Shown: positions 1 to 9,381, counted from the stretch's first letter. The stretch: DNA of 64,000 nucleotides from Colwellia psychrerythraea (GCF_000764225.1 NZ_JQED01000003.1:248001-312000); one strand, 5' to 3'. Numbers and translations are program-made. The notes: generated from the sequence alone by a model not told the origin.

Positions 1-603
1 GTGGTTACCCTACTTTATGGCAATATATTTTATCTTCGCCAGCAGGCACTAAAAGACAGCATTCGTTATGGTCAGCTAAGATACAAAGATTACTTTGAGT
101 CTAAACGCTATGATTTAACGTTAACGCAGCTCAAGACAATGCATGACACTAGTGCAATTTATATGATTAAAAGACCGGATAACAATATGTTGTTTGGTAA
201 TTATATAAATAATCCTGAAACAGAGTTAAGTACTAACTTGTATATTCCTGGTAAGCGTGAAAACCTGGCAGGTCTTAGTTTGCTTAAATCAGACTATCTA
301 GAAAATAATCTGCAACAAGCCTTTGAGCGTTTTAGTGCTTCCGCTCAGTTAGGCTTTGCTCCAGGACAAGTAAACTTAGCCCAAATGTACTTGAACGGTG
401 AATATATTGACAAGGATCTCAGTCAAGCTTTGTATTGGTTTAATCAAGCAGCACTTCAAAGTGATAAGTCAGGCGTACTTAAATACGTGATTGTCTGTCG
501 ACAAGTGGAATATTGCCAAGAGGCTGACTTTTTTCAAGCGTTGTTTGATGCTGGCGTGAATATAAAAGTGAGAGAAATTGACTTTACTTTATCGGCCAAT
601 TAA
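1..603 (+). CDS. Sel1/TPR-repeat protein, 5' end probably cut by window
   Basis: The reading frame is open from the first base, so the GTG at position 1 is probably internal and the true start lies upstream. The visible 200 residues begin with a short hydrophobic stretch that may be the end of a membrane segment. Around residues 103-152 there is one recognisable Sel1-like repeat (alanine-rich helix, then AQMYLNGEY, then ALYWFNQAA). Such repeats are alpha-helical protein-interaction modules. No catalytic motif is visible and I assign no function. The next gene begins about 590 bases downstream, so this is the last gene of its transcript. The repeat call is fairly secure; the protein's role is unknown. 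Confidence 0.55.
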   Translation: MVTLLYGNIFYLRQQALKDSIRYGQLRYKDYFESKRYDLTLTQLKTMHDTSAIYMIKRPDNNMLFGNYINNPETELSTNLYIPGKRENLAGLSLLKSDYLENNLQQAFERFSASAQLGFAPGQVNLAQMYLNGEYIDKDLSQALYWFNQAALQSDKSGVLKYVIVCRQVEYCQEADFFQALFDAGVNIKVREIDFTLSAN

Positions 604-1094
604 ACAGGTTAATTTGTGCAGTCTAGGTGGACTAATCGCCCGTAGTCTACCTGCATTTATTGATAAGCTACTGCTTGTAGAATTAAGGCTAAGGCTCACC
701 TTGAGTTAAGCAAACTAGTTCAAGTCGTGGTGGTATTCGGTTTTATTACTCGGTCTACGATTTCATTAGTGTTAGACAGCAGGAGATTAGTGTCTAACTC
801 AGTACTCATTCTTTTTTCCGCTTTGTATGTACCTTTAGTAACAATAGTTACGCAAAAAATAATCCAGTAAACTTATTGAAATAGCAAAGATTAAATTTAT
901 TGAAGCAACTGTGAACTCAATAGTGCGTTTTTTCCTAATTTTCTAAAGTTTTTATTTTACGTTTATCTGTAGGTAGTTATTCAATAAAACTGCATAACCA
1001 TATATAATTCAGGTTAAGATGAAATAGCTGTCATAAATCCAATAATTTATCATCATGACATGGTGCTCTTTCATAATAATCTTGATGTTTGAAT

Positions 1095-1126
1095 CAAACA
1101 ATCAAACAATCAAACAATCGAACAAT
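1095..1126. repeat. Octamer tandem repeat, four units
   Basis: Three exact copies of CAAACAAT (1095-1102, 1103-1110, 1111-1118) are followed by one variant, CGAACAAT (1119-1126). It lies 69 bases before the TonB receptor ATG. Short tandem repeats at promoters can change copy number by slippage and alter expression; here that is only a possibility. Confidence 0.8.
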
Positions 1127-1153
1127 AAAATAGTGAAATAACTAACGTAATAA

Positions 1154-1168
1154 GTGGCTATAAGCCAC
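1154..1168 (+). promoter_or_regulatory. Small perfect hairpin in the TonB receptor leader
   Basis: GTGGCT (1154-1159) and AGCCAC (1163-1168) form a 6-bp stem with an ATA loop, 26 bases before the ATG. There is no T-tract, so it is not a terminator. It could shape translation of the leader; no known riboswitch is recognised. Confidence 0.4.
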
Positions 1169-1194
1169 ACATATAAAATTTCGGAATAGACCAC

Positions 1195-3603
1195 ATGAAA
1201 GTAATAAAATCGCAGGTATTTAACAAGTCTGCCATATGCTTAGCATTGAGTTCTGCCTTGACTGTACCCGTAAATAGTTATGCAGAAGAAGCTGTTAAAG
1301 AATCTGCCACGGATGGTATTGAGCGTATCCAAGTGACTGCTTCGCGCCGAGCATCGACAGTGCAAGAGGCTCCCTTAAATATCACCGCACTGGATGGTGA
1401 TGTGATGAAAGATCAAAATATCACTCAGTTGTCTGATGTGGCTCGTTGGGTCCCGGGTTTAAGTGTTGCTGATCAAGGAGGGCGCACAGGCTCTCCGATT
1501 ATTGTTCGTGGTTTAAATACCAACTCTTCCGGTCCTGATTCTGATGCCGGTACTGTTGCCACTTACATTGGCGAAATTCCGCTTGTTGTTGATATGAAGC
1601 TTATTGACGTTGAACGTGTAGAGGTTTTAATTGGTCCACAAGGGACTTTATATGGTGCCGGCACGCTTGGTGGTGCTATCCGTTATTTACCTAATAAACC
1701 GATATTAGATGAAACCTCAGGATCGCTTTATGGTGATGTTTTCACCTTATCTGAAAGTGATGATACCGGTGGTGAAGCTGGTTTTGTGTTTAATACGCCA
1801 CTTATTGACGATGAATTAGCGGTACGTTTTGCTGTTAACTACTTGGATGAGCCTGGTTATATTGATTATAACTATGTGGTTCGTGAAGGCGGCGTTTCAT
1901 TACCCGATCCTGATTGGTCAGATGCTGATGCCGTTGACAGTAACATGAGGCAAGTGCCAGACGCTAATTTTGAGCAAACAACAACGGCAAAAGCGATGAT
2001 TCGCTGGCAACCAAATGATATTTTTGATGCAACCTTGTCTTATTTCTATCAAAAACAAGAAATTGGTGGTCGTTCTATTGTTCATAACAATAGTTTGAGT
2101 GAAACGAACCCTTTATCTACTGTCATGGGGGAGTATGAGTCTGGTTATCGTTATCAAGAACCAAGAGATAAAGAAGATACTTTGCTTAGTTTAGAAATGA
2201 CCGTTGATTTAGGTTTTGCTGAGCTGACTTCTGCAACCGGTTACTCAGAATTTGAAGCGCTTGGCCAAAGAGATCAAACCGATTTACTCATTCGTTTAGA
2301 TTATAGTTATGAAGAATTCCCTGGTTTCTCTGCATTTACCCGAGAAGTTGATGAAGCTGAAAACTTCACGCAAGAAATTCGTTTAGTTTCTACAGGGGAT
2401 TCGGCATTCTCTTGGATCGTTGGCGCTTATTATAATAAATTTGAAAGCTTTAACGACAGTCGTGAATTTACCCCAGGTTTTGATCAATACGCGATTGATA
2501 ACTTTGGAGCTGAGCAATTACGCCCTGACTCTTTAGAGTATATTTCGGTGGATAAAGCAGAAATCACTGAGTCGGCAATTTTTGGTGAAATCACCTATAG
2601 CGTCACCGATAAGTTAACCTTAATGCTAGGAGCACGTTTTTATCAATATGACGTCGTCGCTCAATCGGATGCTGATTTACCTTTATTAAACACAATTTAT
2701 GATGCGAGTTATGATGCAACTTTCATTGATATAGAATTAATGGAGTCGACAGCTGATGATGATGGCAGCCTATTTAAGGTTAATGCTAGTTATCAATTCA
2801 GTAATGACGTCATGGCCTACGCAACAATAAGTGAAGGTTTTAGAATTGGTGGCTCTAACGGAATCGCAGCTTGCGATGAAGATATTGGACAGCAACAGAG
2901 TGTTTGTGCACAGCCAGATGAATTATTGTATGAGCCTGATACCACCACAAACTACGAGTTAGGCTTTAAGAGTACTTGGTTTAGTAACCAATTACACTTT
3001 AATGCTGCACTCTTTATGGTGGAGTGGGACAATGCTCAAATTGAAGGCGCGACAGTAGTAGGTCAACAACCATATACCTCTAACGCGGGTGAAGCTGAAG
3101 CGTCAGGGGTTGAAATATCTAGTAGAGCGATGTTGACTGATAGCCTTATCGCCTATGCAACGTACGCTTATACAAAGGCGGAATTGACTAGTGATGATGT
3201 ACCTGATATTGGTTTTACTGGAGATCGTTTACCGGGCTCACCAGAGCAACAATTTTCACTAGGTGCAACTTATTCTACTGAAGTCTTTGGTGGAACCGGT
3301 CTAGACATTAATTATGGTTTAACCTACCAAAGTGATGTTTATTCTAAAGTTGGGCTACGAAATAATGGTGAAGCTTTGCCTGGTTATGCCTTAAGTAATA
3401 TGTCGGCGCGCTTCTCTGAAGATGTTTGGTCGGTAACTTTGTACGTAGATAATATGTTTGATAAGTATGCCTATAGTTCGGTCCGTCGCGATGTTGGTGA
3501 TATCACAACGGCAAACGACCCGGCAATTCAACGTAATTATGGTCACTATTTAGTGACGCCACGTAAAATTGGCGCGCGTTTTGAGTACTTATTTGATTTG
3601 TAA
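1195..3603 (+). CDS. TonB-dependent outer-membrane receptor
   Basis: This 802-residue outer-membrane receptor should import a large or scarce substrate using TonB energy. A signal peptide spans about residues 1-30, ending near NSYAEE. A TonB-box-like segment (IERIQVTASR, about 42-51) precedes the plug domain (about 55-175), which includes the typical IIVRGLNT and VEVLIGPQGTLYGAGTLGGAI motifs. The rest is a 22-strand barrel with abundant aromatic residues and a C-terminal aromatic strand. The plug resembles the broad group of marine receptors often annotated for siderophores or glycans, but the substrate cannot be read from sequence. The start is supported by a CGGA ribosome site about 9 bases upstream. 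A strong terminator follows, so the gene is probably monocistronic. The adjacent TPR-sulfotransferase is a pairing I recall as common in Alteromonadales; its meaning is unknown. Confidence 0.92.
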   Translation: MKVIKSQVFNKSAICLALSSALTVPVNSYAEEAVKESATDGIERIQVTASRRASTVQEAPLNITALDGDVMKDQNITQLSDVARWVPGLSVADQGGRTGSPIIVRGLNTNSSGPDSDAGTVATYIGEIPLVVDMKLIDVERVEVLIGPQGTLYGAGTLGGAIRYLPNKPILDETSGSLYGDVFTLSESDDTGGEAGFVFNTPLIDDELAVRFAVNYLDEPGYIDYNYVVREGGVSLPDPDWSDADAVDSNMRQVPDANFEQTTTAKAMIRWQPNDIFDATLSYFYQKQEIGGRSIVHNNSLSETNPLSTVMGEYESGYRYQEPRDKEDTLLSLEMTVDLGFAELTSATGYSEFEALGQRDQTDLLIRLDYSYEEFPGFSAFTREVDEAENFTQEIRLVSTGDSAFSWIVGAYYNKFESFNDSREFTPGFDQYAIDNFGAEQLRPDSLEYISVDKAEITESAIFGEITYSVTDKLTLMLGARFYQYDVVAQSDADLPLLNTIYDASYDATFIDIELMESTADDDGSLFKVNASYQFSNDVMAYATISEGFRIGGSNGIAACDEDIGQQQSVCAQPDELLYEPDTTTNYELGFKSTWFSNQLHFNAALFMVEWDNAQIEGATVVGQQPYTSNAGEAEASGVEISSRAMLTDSLIAYATYAYTKAELTSDDVPDIGFTGDRLPGSPEQQFSLGATYSTEVFGGTGLDINYGLTYQSDVYSKVGLRNNGEALPGYALSNMSARFSEDVWSVTLYVDNMFDKYAYSSVRRDVGDITTANDPAIQRNYGHYLVTPRKIGARFEYLFDL

Positions 3604-3634
3604 GTGTTTACTTAGCTCAAAGCAATAAGCATAC

Positions 3635-3683
3635 AAAGGTGTAGTATTATTTTAGTTTACTAAATAATACCGCACCTTTTTTT
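3635..3683 (+). terminator. Rho-independent terminator after the TonB receptor
   Basis: A long stem begins AAAGGTG (3635) and closes with CACCTTTTTTT (3673-3683). Its inner part pairs GTATTATTTTAG with CTAAATAATAC. A run of seven T follows the stem on the plus strand. Confidence 0.85.
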
Positions 3684-3722
3684 ATAAGCAGTAATAACTT
3701 AAAAAAGCTATTATTCAGTTAG

Positions 3723-3757
3723 TTAAAATTAAAATTAAAATTAAAGTTAAAGTTAAG
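3723..3757. repeat. Hexamer tandem repeat before the sulfotransferase start
   Basis: Three TTAAAA units (3723-3740), two TTAAAG units (3741-3752) and a partial TTAAG end 10 bases before the ATG at 3768. The tract occupies the place where promoter or ribosome-binding elements would lie, so slippage could change expression of the next gene. Confidence 0.75.
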
Positions 3758-3767
3758 TGGTTGAAGC

Positions 3768-5351
3768 ATGCCTAGCACAATAAAAGTATTACACCAACAA
3801 GCACAACAAGCATTGAATCAAGGTTTGTATCAACAAGCTCATCAGCATTTATTGTTAATTTTGCAGCAAGATAAATACTTTGCTGATGCCTATTTTTTAT
3901 TAGCAATAATAGCTAGTGTTCATCACAATTTGGCAAAAGCAATTGAGTTAATAAAACAAGCTAATGCACTTGCTCCTAATAATCTCGAATATCTATCGCA
4001 ACTTGCGAAACATCATGCCCTTGATAATAATCATGTTGAAGCGCTGTACTTTGCTGAAATTGCCGCCAAATTAATTGCTAAATCAACAGTTCAATCATCA
4101 TTAACCTTAGACACCCTTGGTGTAACGTATAGCCAAATAGGGTTACATGAAAAAGCCGTTCAGTTATTTAAAAAGTCAGTGGCTATCAATGATAAAAATC
4201 CAACTTATTTTTTTAATTTAGGTGCGTCATTAAAATTTATTGGCGACTTTGATGGTGCTAGAGCAGCCTATGAAAAAACTATTTTAATGGCGCCAAATTA
4301 TTATAAAGCACATTCGGCATTAACAGGTTTAGGCGGCATATCAAAAGAGTGCAATCATATCTCGCAACTTGAGCAATTATTTAAACAAACAAAACATGCA
4401 GATGATAGGTTGCATATTGGCCATGCCCTCGCACGTGAGTACGAATCCTTAGCAGAGTTTGATAAAGCATTTCACTATTTGCAAGCGGCTAAAAAGTTCA
4501 AGCTTGAAAAGCTAAAGTACAGTATTGATGAAGATAAATCGCTATTTGAGAGCCTTGCAAGGCACTTTAAAAATAGCAAGGCTTCGTCGTTTCAGGGCTT
4601 TAATACTAAGGAAGCAATATTTGTCGTGGGTATGCCAAGATCAGGTACAACCTTGGTTGAGCGAATAATTTCACAACATAGCGATGTGACGAGCGCAGGG
4701 GAATTACAGCACTTTGGTTTACTGGTTAAAAAAATGACTAAAAGCACAAGTAACCGTGTGATCGATGCAGAGACAGTCGCAGCAACAAAAGCTATTAATT
4801 TTAAAGAGTTAGGTAAGGCGTATATTGACAGTACGAGAGCGATAACGGGAAAAACGGCAAAGTTTGTTGATAAGATGCCGTTAAATGTCTTGTATGTTGG
4901 TTTCATTTTACAAGCATTACCCAAGGCTAAAATTATCTGCTTAGATAGAAATCCACTGGATACTATTGTCAGTAATTTCAGGCAGCTTTTTTCCGTCAAT
5001 CAATCGTATTACAATTATGCGTATGATCTGCAAACTACGACAGAATTCTATTTATTATTCAAACAGCTCGCAGAGTTGTGGTTAGCACTTTTTCCTGAGA
5101 ACTTTTATTTAATTAATTATGAGAAATTGGTTAACGATCCTATCAAAGAAGCCCAGCAGCTTATTGAGTTTTGTGATCTTTCTTGGCAAGAAGACTGTAT
5201 TAATATTCATCAAAATTTAGCGCCAGTCGCTACGGCTAGTGCGCTGCAAGTTCGTAGCCCAATTAATAATAAATCGGTAGGTAACTGGAAAAAATACGAT
5301 GCTTATCTTGATGGTGTAAAAAAAATATTAACAACTAACCTAGAGACTTAA
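3768..5351 (+). CDS. TPR-repeat sulfotransferase
   Basis: The 527-residue protein joins N-terminal tetratricopeptide repeats (about residues 5-190, including the AYFLLAIIASVHHN and PTYFFNLGASLKFIGD helices) to a C-terminal PAPS-dependent sulfotransferase domain (about 280-520). The 5'-phosphosulfate loop is GMPRSGTTLVERI near residue 288, and the 3'-phosphate region is LDRNPLDTIVSNF near 392. It should transfer sulfate from PAPS to an unknown acceptor, possibly a glycan, lipid or peptide; the TPRs probably hold a partner or substrate. No signal peptide is visible, so it is cytoplasmic. It follows a terminator and has its own leader with an AT hexamer repeat. Family assignment is firm; the acceptor is not known. 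Confidence 0.85.
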   Translation: MPSTIKVLHQQAQQALNQGLYQQAHQHLLLILQQDKYFADAYFLLAIIASVHHNLAKAIELIKQANALAPNNLEYLSQLAKHHALDNNHVEALYFAEIAAKLIAKSTVQSSLTLDTLGVTYSQIGLHEKAVQLFKKSVAINDKNPTYFFNLGASLKFIGDFDGARAAYEKTILMAPNYYKAHSALTGLGGISKECNHISQLEQLFKQTKHADDRLHIGHALAREYESLAEFDKAFHYLQAAKKFKLEKLKYSIDEDKSLFESLARHFKNSKASSFQGFNTKEAIFVVGMPRSGTTLVERIISQHSDVTSAGELQHFGLLVKKMTKSTSNRVIDAETVAATKAINFKELGKAYIDSTRAITGKTAKFVDKMPLNVLYVGFILQALPKAKIICLDRNPLDTIVSNFRQLFSVNQSYYNYAYDLQTTTEFYLLFKQLAELWLALFPENFYLINYEKLVNDPIKEAQQLIEFCDLSWQEDCINIHQNLAPVATASALQVRSPINNKSVGNWKKYDAYLDGVKKILTTNLET

Positions 5352-5414
5352 TACAGTTAATCAATAGGTTACCTGACAGGTGAGCGCTAAAGGTTTAGTT
5401 CTCGTCTGATGAAC

Positions 5415-5577
5415 ATATACCCGTTCCATTTGAAGATGCAGCATACAGCTCGAATTATAAACGCCTTTTAGGCAAAGCATTGATTGAAGAGAATAGTTAT
5501 TCTATTGTCGAGATCAATAACGTAGCATAAAGCGTTTATAAACCTAAAACGGGCATCTTCAAGTGGAGCGGGCTTAG
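5415..5577. repeat. MITE-like inverted-repeat element, CCCG-ended type
   Basis: The ends are imperfect inverted repeats: TACCCGTTCCATTTGAAG on the left, against TAAGCCCGCTCCACTTGAAG read inward from the right. The core, with GGCAAAGCATTGATTGAAGA and ATCAATAACGTAGC, closely matches the core of the element at 31717-31891. There is no coding capacity. It fills the gap between two convergent genes. Confidence 0.75.
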
Positions 5578-5581
5578 ATAA

Positions 5582-6955
5582 TTATTCTTCTCGGTATGAT
5601 TCAGCGACTAGATGATGTCGATTCAATAGTTTATAAAACTCAGTACGGTTTCGCTGAGCAATTCGAGCAGCTTGTGAGACATTTCCTGCAGTAATTTTTA
5701 ATAACTTTGATAAATAATCCCGCTCAAAATGCTCTCGTGCTTGCTGAAAAGATGGGAATTGGGTTGAGTCATCACGCAGGGCATTTTTTACTAAATTTGC
5801 ACTGATAACACTTTCACTAGACAGTGCAATACTTTGCTCTATAACATTTTGAAGCTGTCTGATATTACCAGGCCATGGAGCACTAATAAGTAGTTCCATG
5901 GCTTCTTGATTGATACTTTTGATAGGGACGTTTGAGCGAGCAACTGCTTGGTTTAAAAAGTATTGTACCAACAATGGAATATCTTCTCGTCGTTGCGCCA
6001 AAGTGGGTAACTCTAACTCAACAACATTCAGTCGATAGTACAGATCTTCTCTAAATGTATTGGCCTTTATCGCATTTGTTAAGTTCACATGCGTTGCTGA
6101 AATAATGCGAACATCTACCTTTACTGCTTGAGTGCTACCTACCGGCCTAACTTCTCGCTCTTGCAAAACGCGTAGGAGTTTTACCTGGAAGCTAAGTGGC
6201 ATGTCACCAATTTCATCTAAGAATAAAGTACCACCATCCGTTGCTTGAAATAGACCTTGGTGATTACGCTCTGCGCCAGTAAATGCTCCTTTAATGTGAC
6301 CAAACAATTCAGACTCAAGCAGTTGTTCAGGTATGGCAGCACAATTGATTGCGGTGAATACTTTATTTTTTCTGTTACTCGCTTGGTGAATTGCTTTTGC
6401 TAGTAGCTCTTTACCTGTACCGCTTTGACTATGGATAAGGACACTAAAGTCACTATTAGCTACCTGTTTAGCTTGTTGTAATAGTGAAGTCATCACAGTA
6501 CTACGGCTAATGATACTATCACGCCATAGTTCCGTTTCGCTGGTTTTCTCACTCTGTGAAGGTTGTAAACGTATGGCTTGTTCGACAGTATCTAGTAGCT
6601 CTTGGCTTTCAAATGGCTTTGTCAAAAAGCTAAAAACACCTTGTTTAGTGGCGTTAATGGCATCAGGAATAGTGCCATGAGCAGTCATAATGACGACAGG
6701 GATATTAGGGTGCTGTATTCTAATTTGTTCAAATAAAGCCATACCATCCATGCCTTCCATGCGTAGATCGCTTATCACCACCTGAGGAATAAAATTCTGT
6801 AATCTTCCTAACGCTATTTTTGCATTGGCAGCCGATTCAACATCATATCCTGCAGCAGATAAACGAATACCAAGTAAACGTAATAAACTTGGATCATCAT
6901 CTACTATCAGTATTTTGGCTGAGTTACTGGTCAGTGCTTGGTTGCTTAGGCTCAT
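5582..6955 (-). CDS. glrR: Sigma-54-dependent response regulator GlrR (QseF)
   Basis: This 457-residue response regulator should activate sigma-54 promoters when phosphorylated by the adjacent kinase. The receiver (about 13-125) has acidic DDD at 19-21, phospho-acceptor D63 and the conserved KP at 113-114. The AAA+ domain (about 145-380) has a Walker A-like HSQSGTGKE (175-183), the sigma-54 contact loop GAFTGA (223-228) and Walker B LFLDEIGD (244-251). A Fis-type helix-turn-helix lies at about 410-455. It is the third gene of glrK-qseG-glrR, 15 bases after qseG. In Enterobacteria this system activates the glmY small RNA gene. Here a sigma-54 promoter with matching upstream sites lies in front of the divergent EF-hand gene, so that gene is the probable local target. 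Confidence 0.88.
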   Translation of the reverse strand: MSLSNQALTSNSAKILIVDDDPSLLRLLGIRLSAAGYDVESAANAKIALGRLQNFIPQVVISDLRMEGMDGMALFEQIRIQHPNIPVVIMTAHGTIPDAINATKQGVFSFLTKPFESQELLDTVEQAIRLQPSQSEKTSETELWRDSIISRSTVMTSLLQQAKQVANSDFSVLIHSQSGTGKELLAKAIHQASNRKNKVFTAINCAAIPEQLLESELFGHIKGAFTGAERNHQGLFQATDGGTLFLDEIGDMPLSFQVKLLRVLQEREVRPVGSTQAVKVDVRIISATHVNLTNAIKANTFREDLYYRLNVVELELPTLAQRREDIPLLVQYFLNQAVARSNVPIKSINQEAMELLISAPWPGNIRQLQNVIEQSIALSSESVISANLVKNALRDDSTQFPSFQQAREHFERDYLSKLLKITAGNVSQAARIAQRNRTEFYKLLNRHHLVAESYREE

Positions 6956-6970
6956 AAAATGTTCTCTCTG

Positions 6971-7570
6971 TTAGCCACGCTCATTAATGTTTTTGTCAAT
7001 TTCTTTTAGCAGTATCAGTTGCTTATTTACATGTTCTAGTTGTTGCTTTAATTGTTCAATGGTGTTGCTATCTTGATCGTATTGCTCATTATATTTCTTA
7101 TCTGAGCGCGCCTGTTTTTCAAGTAAACGAAGCTGAATATTTAATTGATCTCTTAATAACATAATAAAAGCTAAGTCACCTTGGCTCATATTATTACTGG
7201 TTAATAAATGTTCATTGAGCAAGCTTTTTGCTTTGTAGGGCTGATAGAGTCCAGGGTTTGGCAAACTATAAAGTAAAATGAGTTTGCCTTGATTAAGCGT
7301 TTTGTCATTGGACTGGCTAGCCATTAAGGACAGTAGTTTTTTTTCTTCTAACAAAAGCTGTCTATTATTCAGGGTCTTTAATATTAAATAGTACTGGCTA
7401 TACTCAATTGAATCGCTAGCATCAGTATTCTCAATATGCCTAATAACCGCTGGCTCAGTTACTTGACAAGCGGTTGATAAACTAGTTAACAGCAAGATAA
7501 ATACGATTGAAAAACACTGTTTAATCGGCTTATTTGTTGATTGTTTTACCCTCAGGTTATCTCTTTTCAT
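6971..7570 (-). CDS. qseG: QseG-like lipoprotein of the GlrK/GlrR system
   Basis: A 199-residue lipoprotein. A hydrophobic signal segment (about 19-34) ends in the lipobox LSTAC, so the mature protein starts at Cys35. The remainder is helical, with a coiled-coil-prone C-terminus rich in Lys, Gln and Leu (about 140-195). Its position between the kinase gene (4-base ATGA overlap) and glrR matches qseG (yfhG) of Enterobacteria. There QseG is an outer-membrane lipoprotein that modulates the kinase. Sequence conservation in this family is low, so the name rests on lipoprotein character and gene order. It probably acts in the periplasm on the kinase sensor domain. Confidence 0.65.
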   Translation of the reverse strand: MKRDNLRVKQSTNKPIKQCFSIVFILLLTSLSTACQVTEPAVIRHIENTDASDSIEYSQYYLILKTLNNRQLLLEEKKLLSLMASQSNDKTLNQGKLILLYSLPNPGLYQPYKAKSLLNEHLLTSNNMSQGDLAFIMLLRDQLNIQLRLLEKQARSDKKYNEQYDQDSNTIEQLKQQLEHVNKQLILLKEIDKNINERG

Positions 7571-9102
7571 AATTCAATATCTGTTTGCGTATTAGGTAAA
7601 GTGATAGTGATGCAGGCGCCACTTTCATTGGCAGCGCTAATTTTCCTTGCTGGTACAACTTTGATATTACCATTAAGGCGAAGTAATAGCTCTTTGACTA
7701 TGGTAAGGCCCAAACCACTGCCTTTTATTTGACTATTGATTGGTGCTTTACCTTGATAAAAAGCATCGAATACTTTGTCGCTCAGCGAAGGATCTATTCC
7801 TGGCCCTTGGTCAATTATATTAATGGTTATGCACTCCTTGGTGCTGCTATACGTTATGGTGATTTCTCCATCTACTGGGGAATATTTTATCGCATTGGAG
7901 AGAATATTATCTAAAATGACACTGAGTTGTTTACTGTTGCTATAAATAAAATACGGACTGTTATTACACTTCATGATTAAATTTTTTGACTTAATATCAA
8001 GTTTTCGAACATTACATGCATCATTTATTAAGCCAGATAAACTAATTTTCTCTAACCCATGAAGGCTGGTTGAATCAAGGACAATATTAAAATCAAGTAA
8101 GTCTTCAATTAGTCGTTGTAAACGATTAACACTGACGCGAATGATATCGCAAATCTCTTGTTGATCCTCATTGAGTGGGCCAACACTGTTATCATAAATA
8201 AGTTCAGTACCTTCTCTGATTGCAGCAAGTGGTGTTTTTAATTCATGGGATATATGACGGATAAAGCTCGACTTTTGTAGCTCTAGAGCATGAAGACGTT
8301 GGCGCATATTCTCTAGCGCATCCGCAATTTCTCTGACTTCAGCAGGACCGTGTAAGTTGATTTCTTGTTCAAAATTTCCTTGTTCAAGCAGTTGAATTTT
8401 ATCTGTTAGTCGTTTCAACGGTTTTGTGATCAAAATGATAAATATACCGGCAATGAGCAAAGTGATCGGAATAATATATAAACGTTCAAGAATGTTATCG
8501 CTAATCTCTTCGGTGCTGTGTTGTATATCTAAAACCTGCTGGTTAACAACAAAAGTACTGCGTTTGTCTAGCTGGGCATTGATAAGTTGTAATGGCTCAA
8601 ATTCTTGTTGAATTTGTTCTAATGAAAAAGCATCGATACTGTCGTTTAACAGCAGTTCTTTTATTCTCTCACTTTCGCCTTGCAGCGAGGTTAGCTGCTC
8701 TTTTAGTACTTTATCTTGCTGTTTAGCCGATGTTTCTTGAATGATATCTTTTAATACTTTGTGTTGATCACTAAATACTGCCAATAACTCATTGTCTTTA
8801 AGCACGACAAATTGGCTTGCAGAGCGCTCTAGTTTGGCAATTGTGTCATCAAGCTTACTGTTAAGCTGTGTTAATTGCGCAACATTATAAATAGCGTTAG
8901 TACTTTTTTTGGCTAATTCACTGGCTTTATTTGCGCCAAAAATTAACGCCATTACTAATGGCATTGCGACGAAGGTAAAACCAATTAATGTTAGTTTCTT
9001 AAGAGAAACTTTATTAAGCACTGATTGGCTAAAATTAAAAAAAGAAAGTGATAATTTTCTTGGTACTTGCTTACTTTTTTTTAAGTCGTTATGAGAAGTC
9101 AT
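7567..9102 (-). CDS. glrK: Sensor histidine kinase GlrK (QseE)
   Basis: A 511-residue inner-membrane kinase expected to phosphorylate GlrR. It has TM1 at about 38-57, a helical periplasmic region of about 150 residues, TM2 at about 208-227, a HAMP linker (about 228-280), the dimerisation/phospho-acceptor helix FIRHISHELKTPLAAI with His286, and a HATPase domain with NAIKYSP, IDQGPGID and GSGLGLTIVKELL boxes. The long hydrophilic N-terminal tail (about 35 residues before TM1) is a little unusual. It is the first gene of the operon and overlaps qseG by 4 bases. The signal is unknown here; envelope stress signals are proposed in enteric relatives. Confidence 0.88.
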   Translation of the reverse strand: MTSHNDLKKSKQVPRKLSLSFFNFSQSVLNKVSLKKLTLIGFTFVAMPLVMALIFGANKASELAKKSTNAIYNVAQLTQLNSKLDDTIAKLERSASQFVVLKDNELLAVFSDQHKVLKDIIQETSAKQQDKVLKEQLTSLQGESERIKELLLNDSIDAFSLEQIQQEFEPLQLINAQLDKRSTFVVNQQVLDIQHSTEEISDNILERLYIIPITLLIAGIFIILITKPLKRLTDKIQLLEQGNFEQEINLHGPAEVREIADALENMRQRLHALELQKSSFIRHISHELKTPLAAIREGTELIYDNSVGPLNEDQQEICDIIRVSVNRLQRLIEDLLDFNIVLDSTSLHGLEKISLSGLINDACNVRKLDIKSKNLIMKCNNSPYFIYSNSKQLSVILDNILSNAIKYSPVDGEITITYSSTKECITINIIDQGPGIDPSLSDKVFDAFYQGKAPINSQIKGSGLGLTIVKELLLRLNGNIKVVPARKISAANESGACITITLPNTQTDIEL

Positions 9103-9178
9103 AAAATCTAGCCTGAGCTCTTTACCTTGGTTACACCTGAATGCTCTTTGTATGTCAAAAATATCATAAAAACAAGAC

Positions 9179-9196
9179 TGTCTTTATTTTGCGACA
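9179..9196. promoter_or_regulatory. GlrR-type binding site, perfect match
   Basis: TGTC (9179-9182), ten bases, then GACA (9193-9196): an exact match to TGTC-N10-GACA, the enterobacterial GlrR consensus. Its centre is about 220 bases upstream of the predicted sigma-54 start site, a usual distance for an upstream activating sequence. Confidence 0.65.
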
Positions 9197-9298
9197 AGTA
9201 TAAGTGGTAAATGTTTGTTGTTTAAGTTGTTGTAAAATGGTGCTTTATTTTGGTTTGTGTCGGTTTTTTATCTTACAATAACTCGTAATATTTTATTG

Positions 9299-9316
9299 TG
9301 TTGTTATTTGGTGACA
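9299..9316. promoter_or_regulatory. GlrR-type binding site, seven of eight matches
   Basis: TGTT-N10-GACA differs from the GlrR consensus at one position. It is centred about 100 bases upstream of the predicted start site. Two sites with such spacing fit cooperative enhancer binding. Confidence 0.5.
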
Positions 9317-9381
9317 CTTTGGCAAGTTTCTAATGAGATAATTAACCATTAAGTGTAATTAAATCAACTGCTTGCTGTGTG

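Larger units (their letters stand above)
604..1194. other. 591-base intergenic region upstream of the TonB receptor
   Basis: No convincing gene is seen here. The stretch is AT-rich and holds an octamer tandem repeat (1095-1126) and a small perfect hairpin (1154-1168) just before the TonB receptor start, both listed separately. It presumably contains the receptor promoter, but I cannot pick one -35/-10 pair with confidence. Confidence 0.5.

Noticed and set aside
1095-1126. Octamer repeats as a CRISPR array
   Set aside because: Units are 8 bases with no spacers and no cas genes nearby; it is a simple tandem repeat.
4592-4999. 135-codon minus-strand frame inside the sulfotransferase gene
   Set aside because: It is antisense to the conserved P-loop and catalytic regions, has no ribosome site, and shows no family features.
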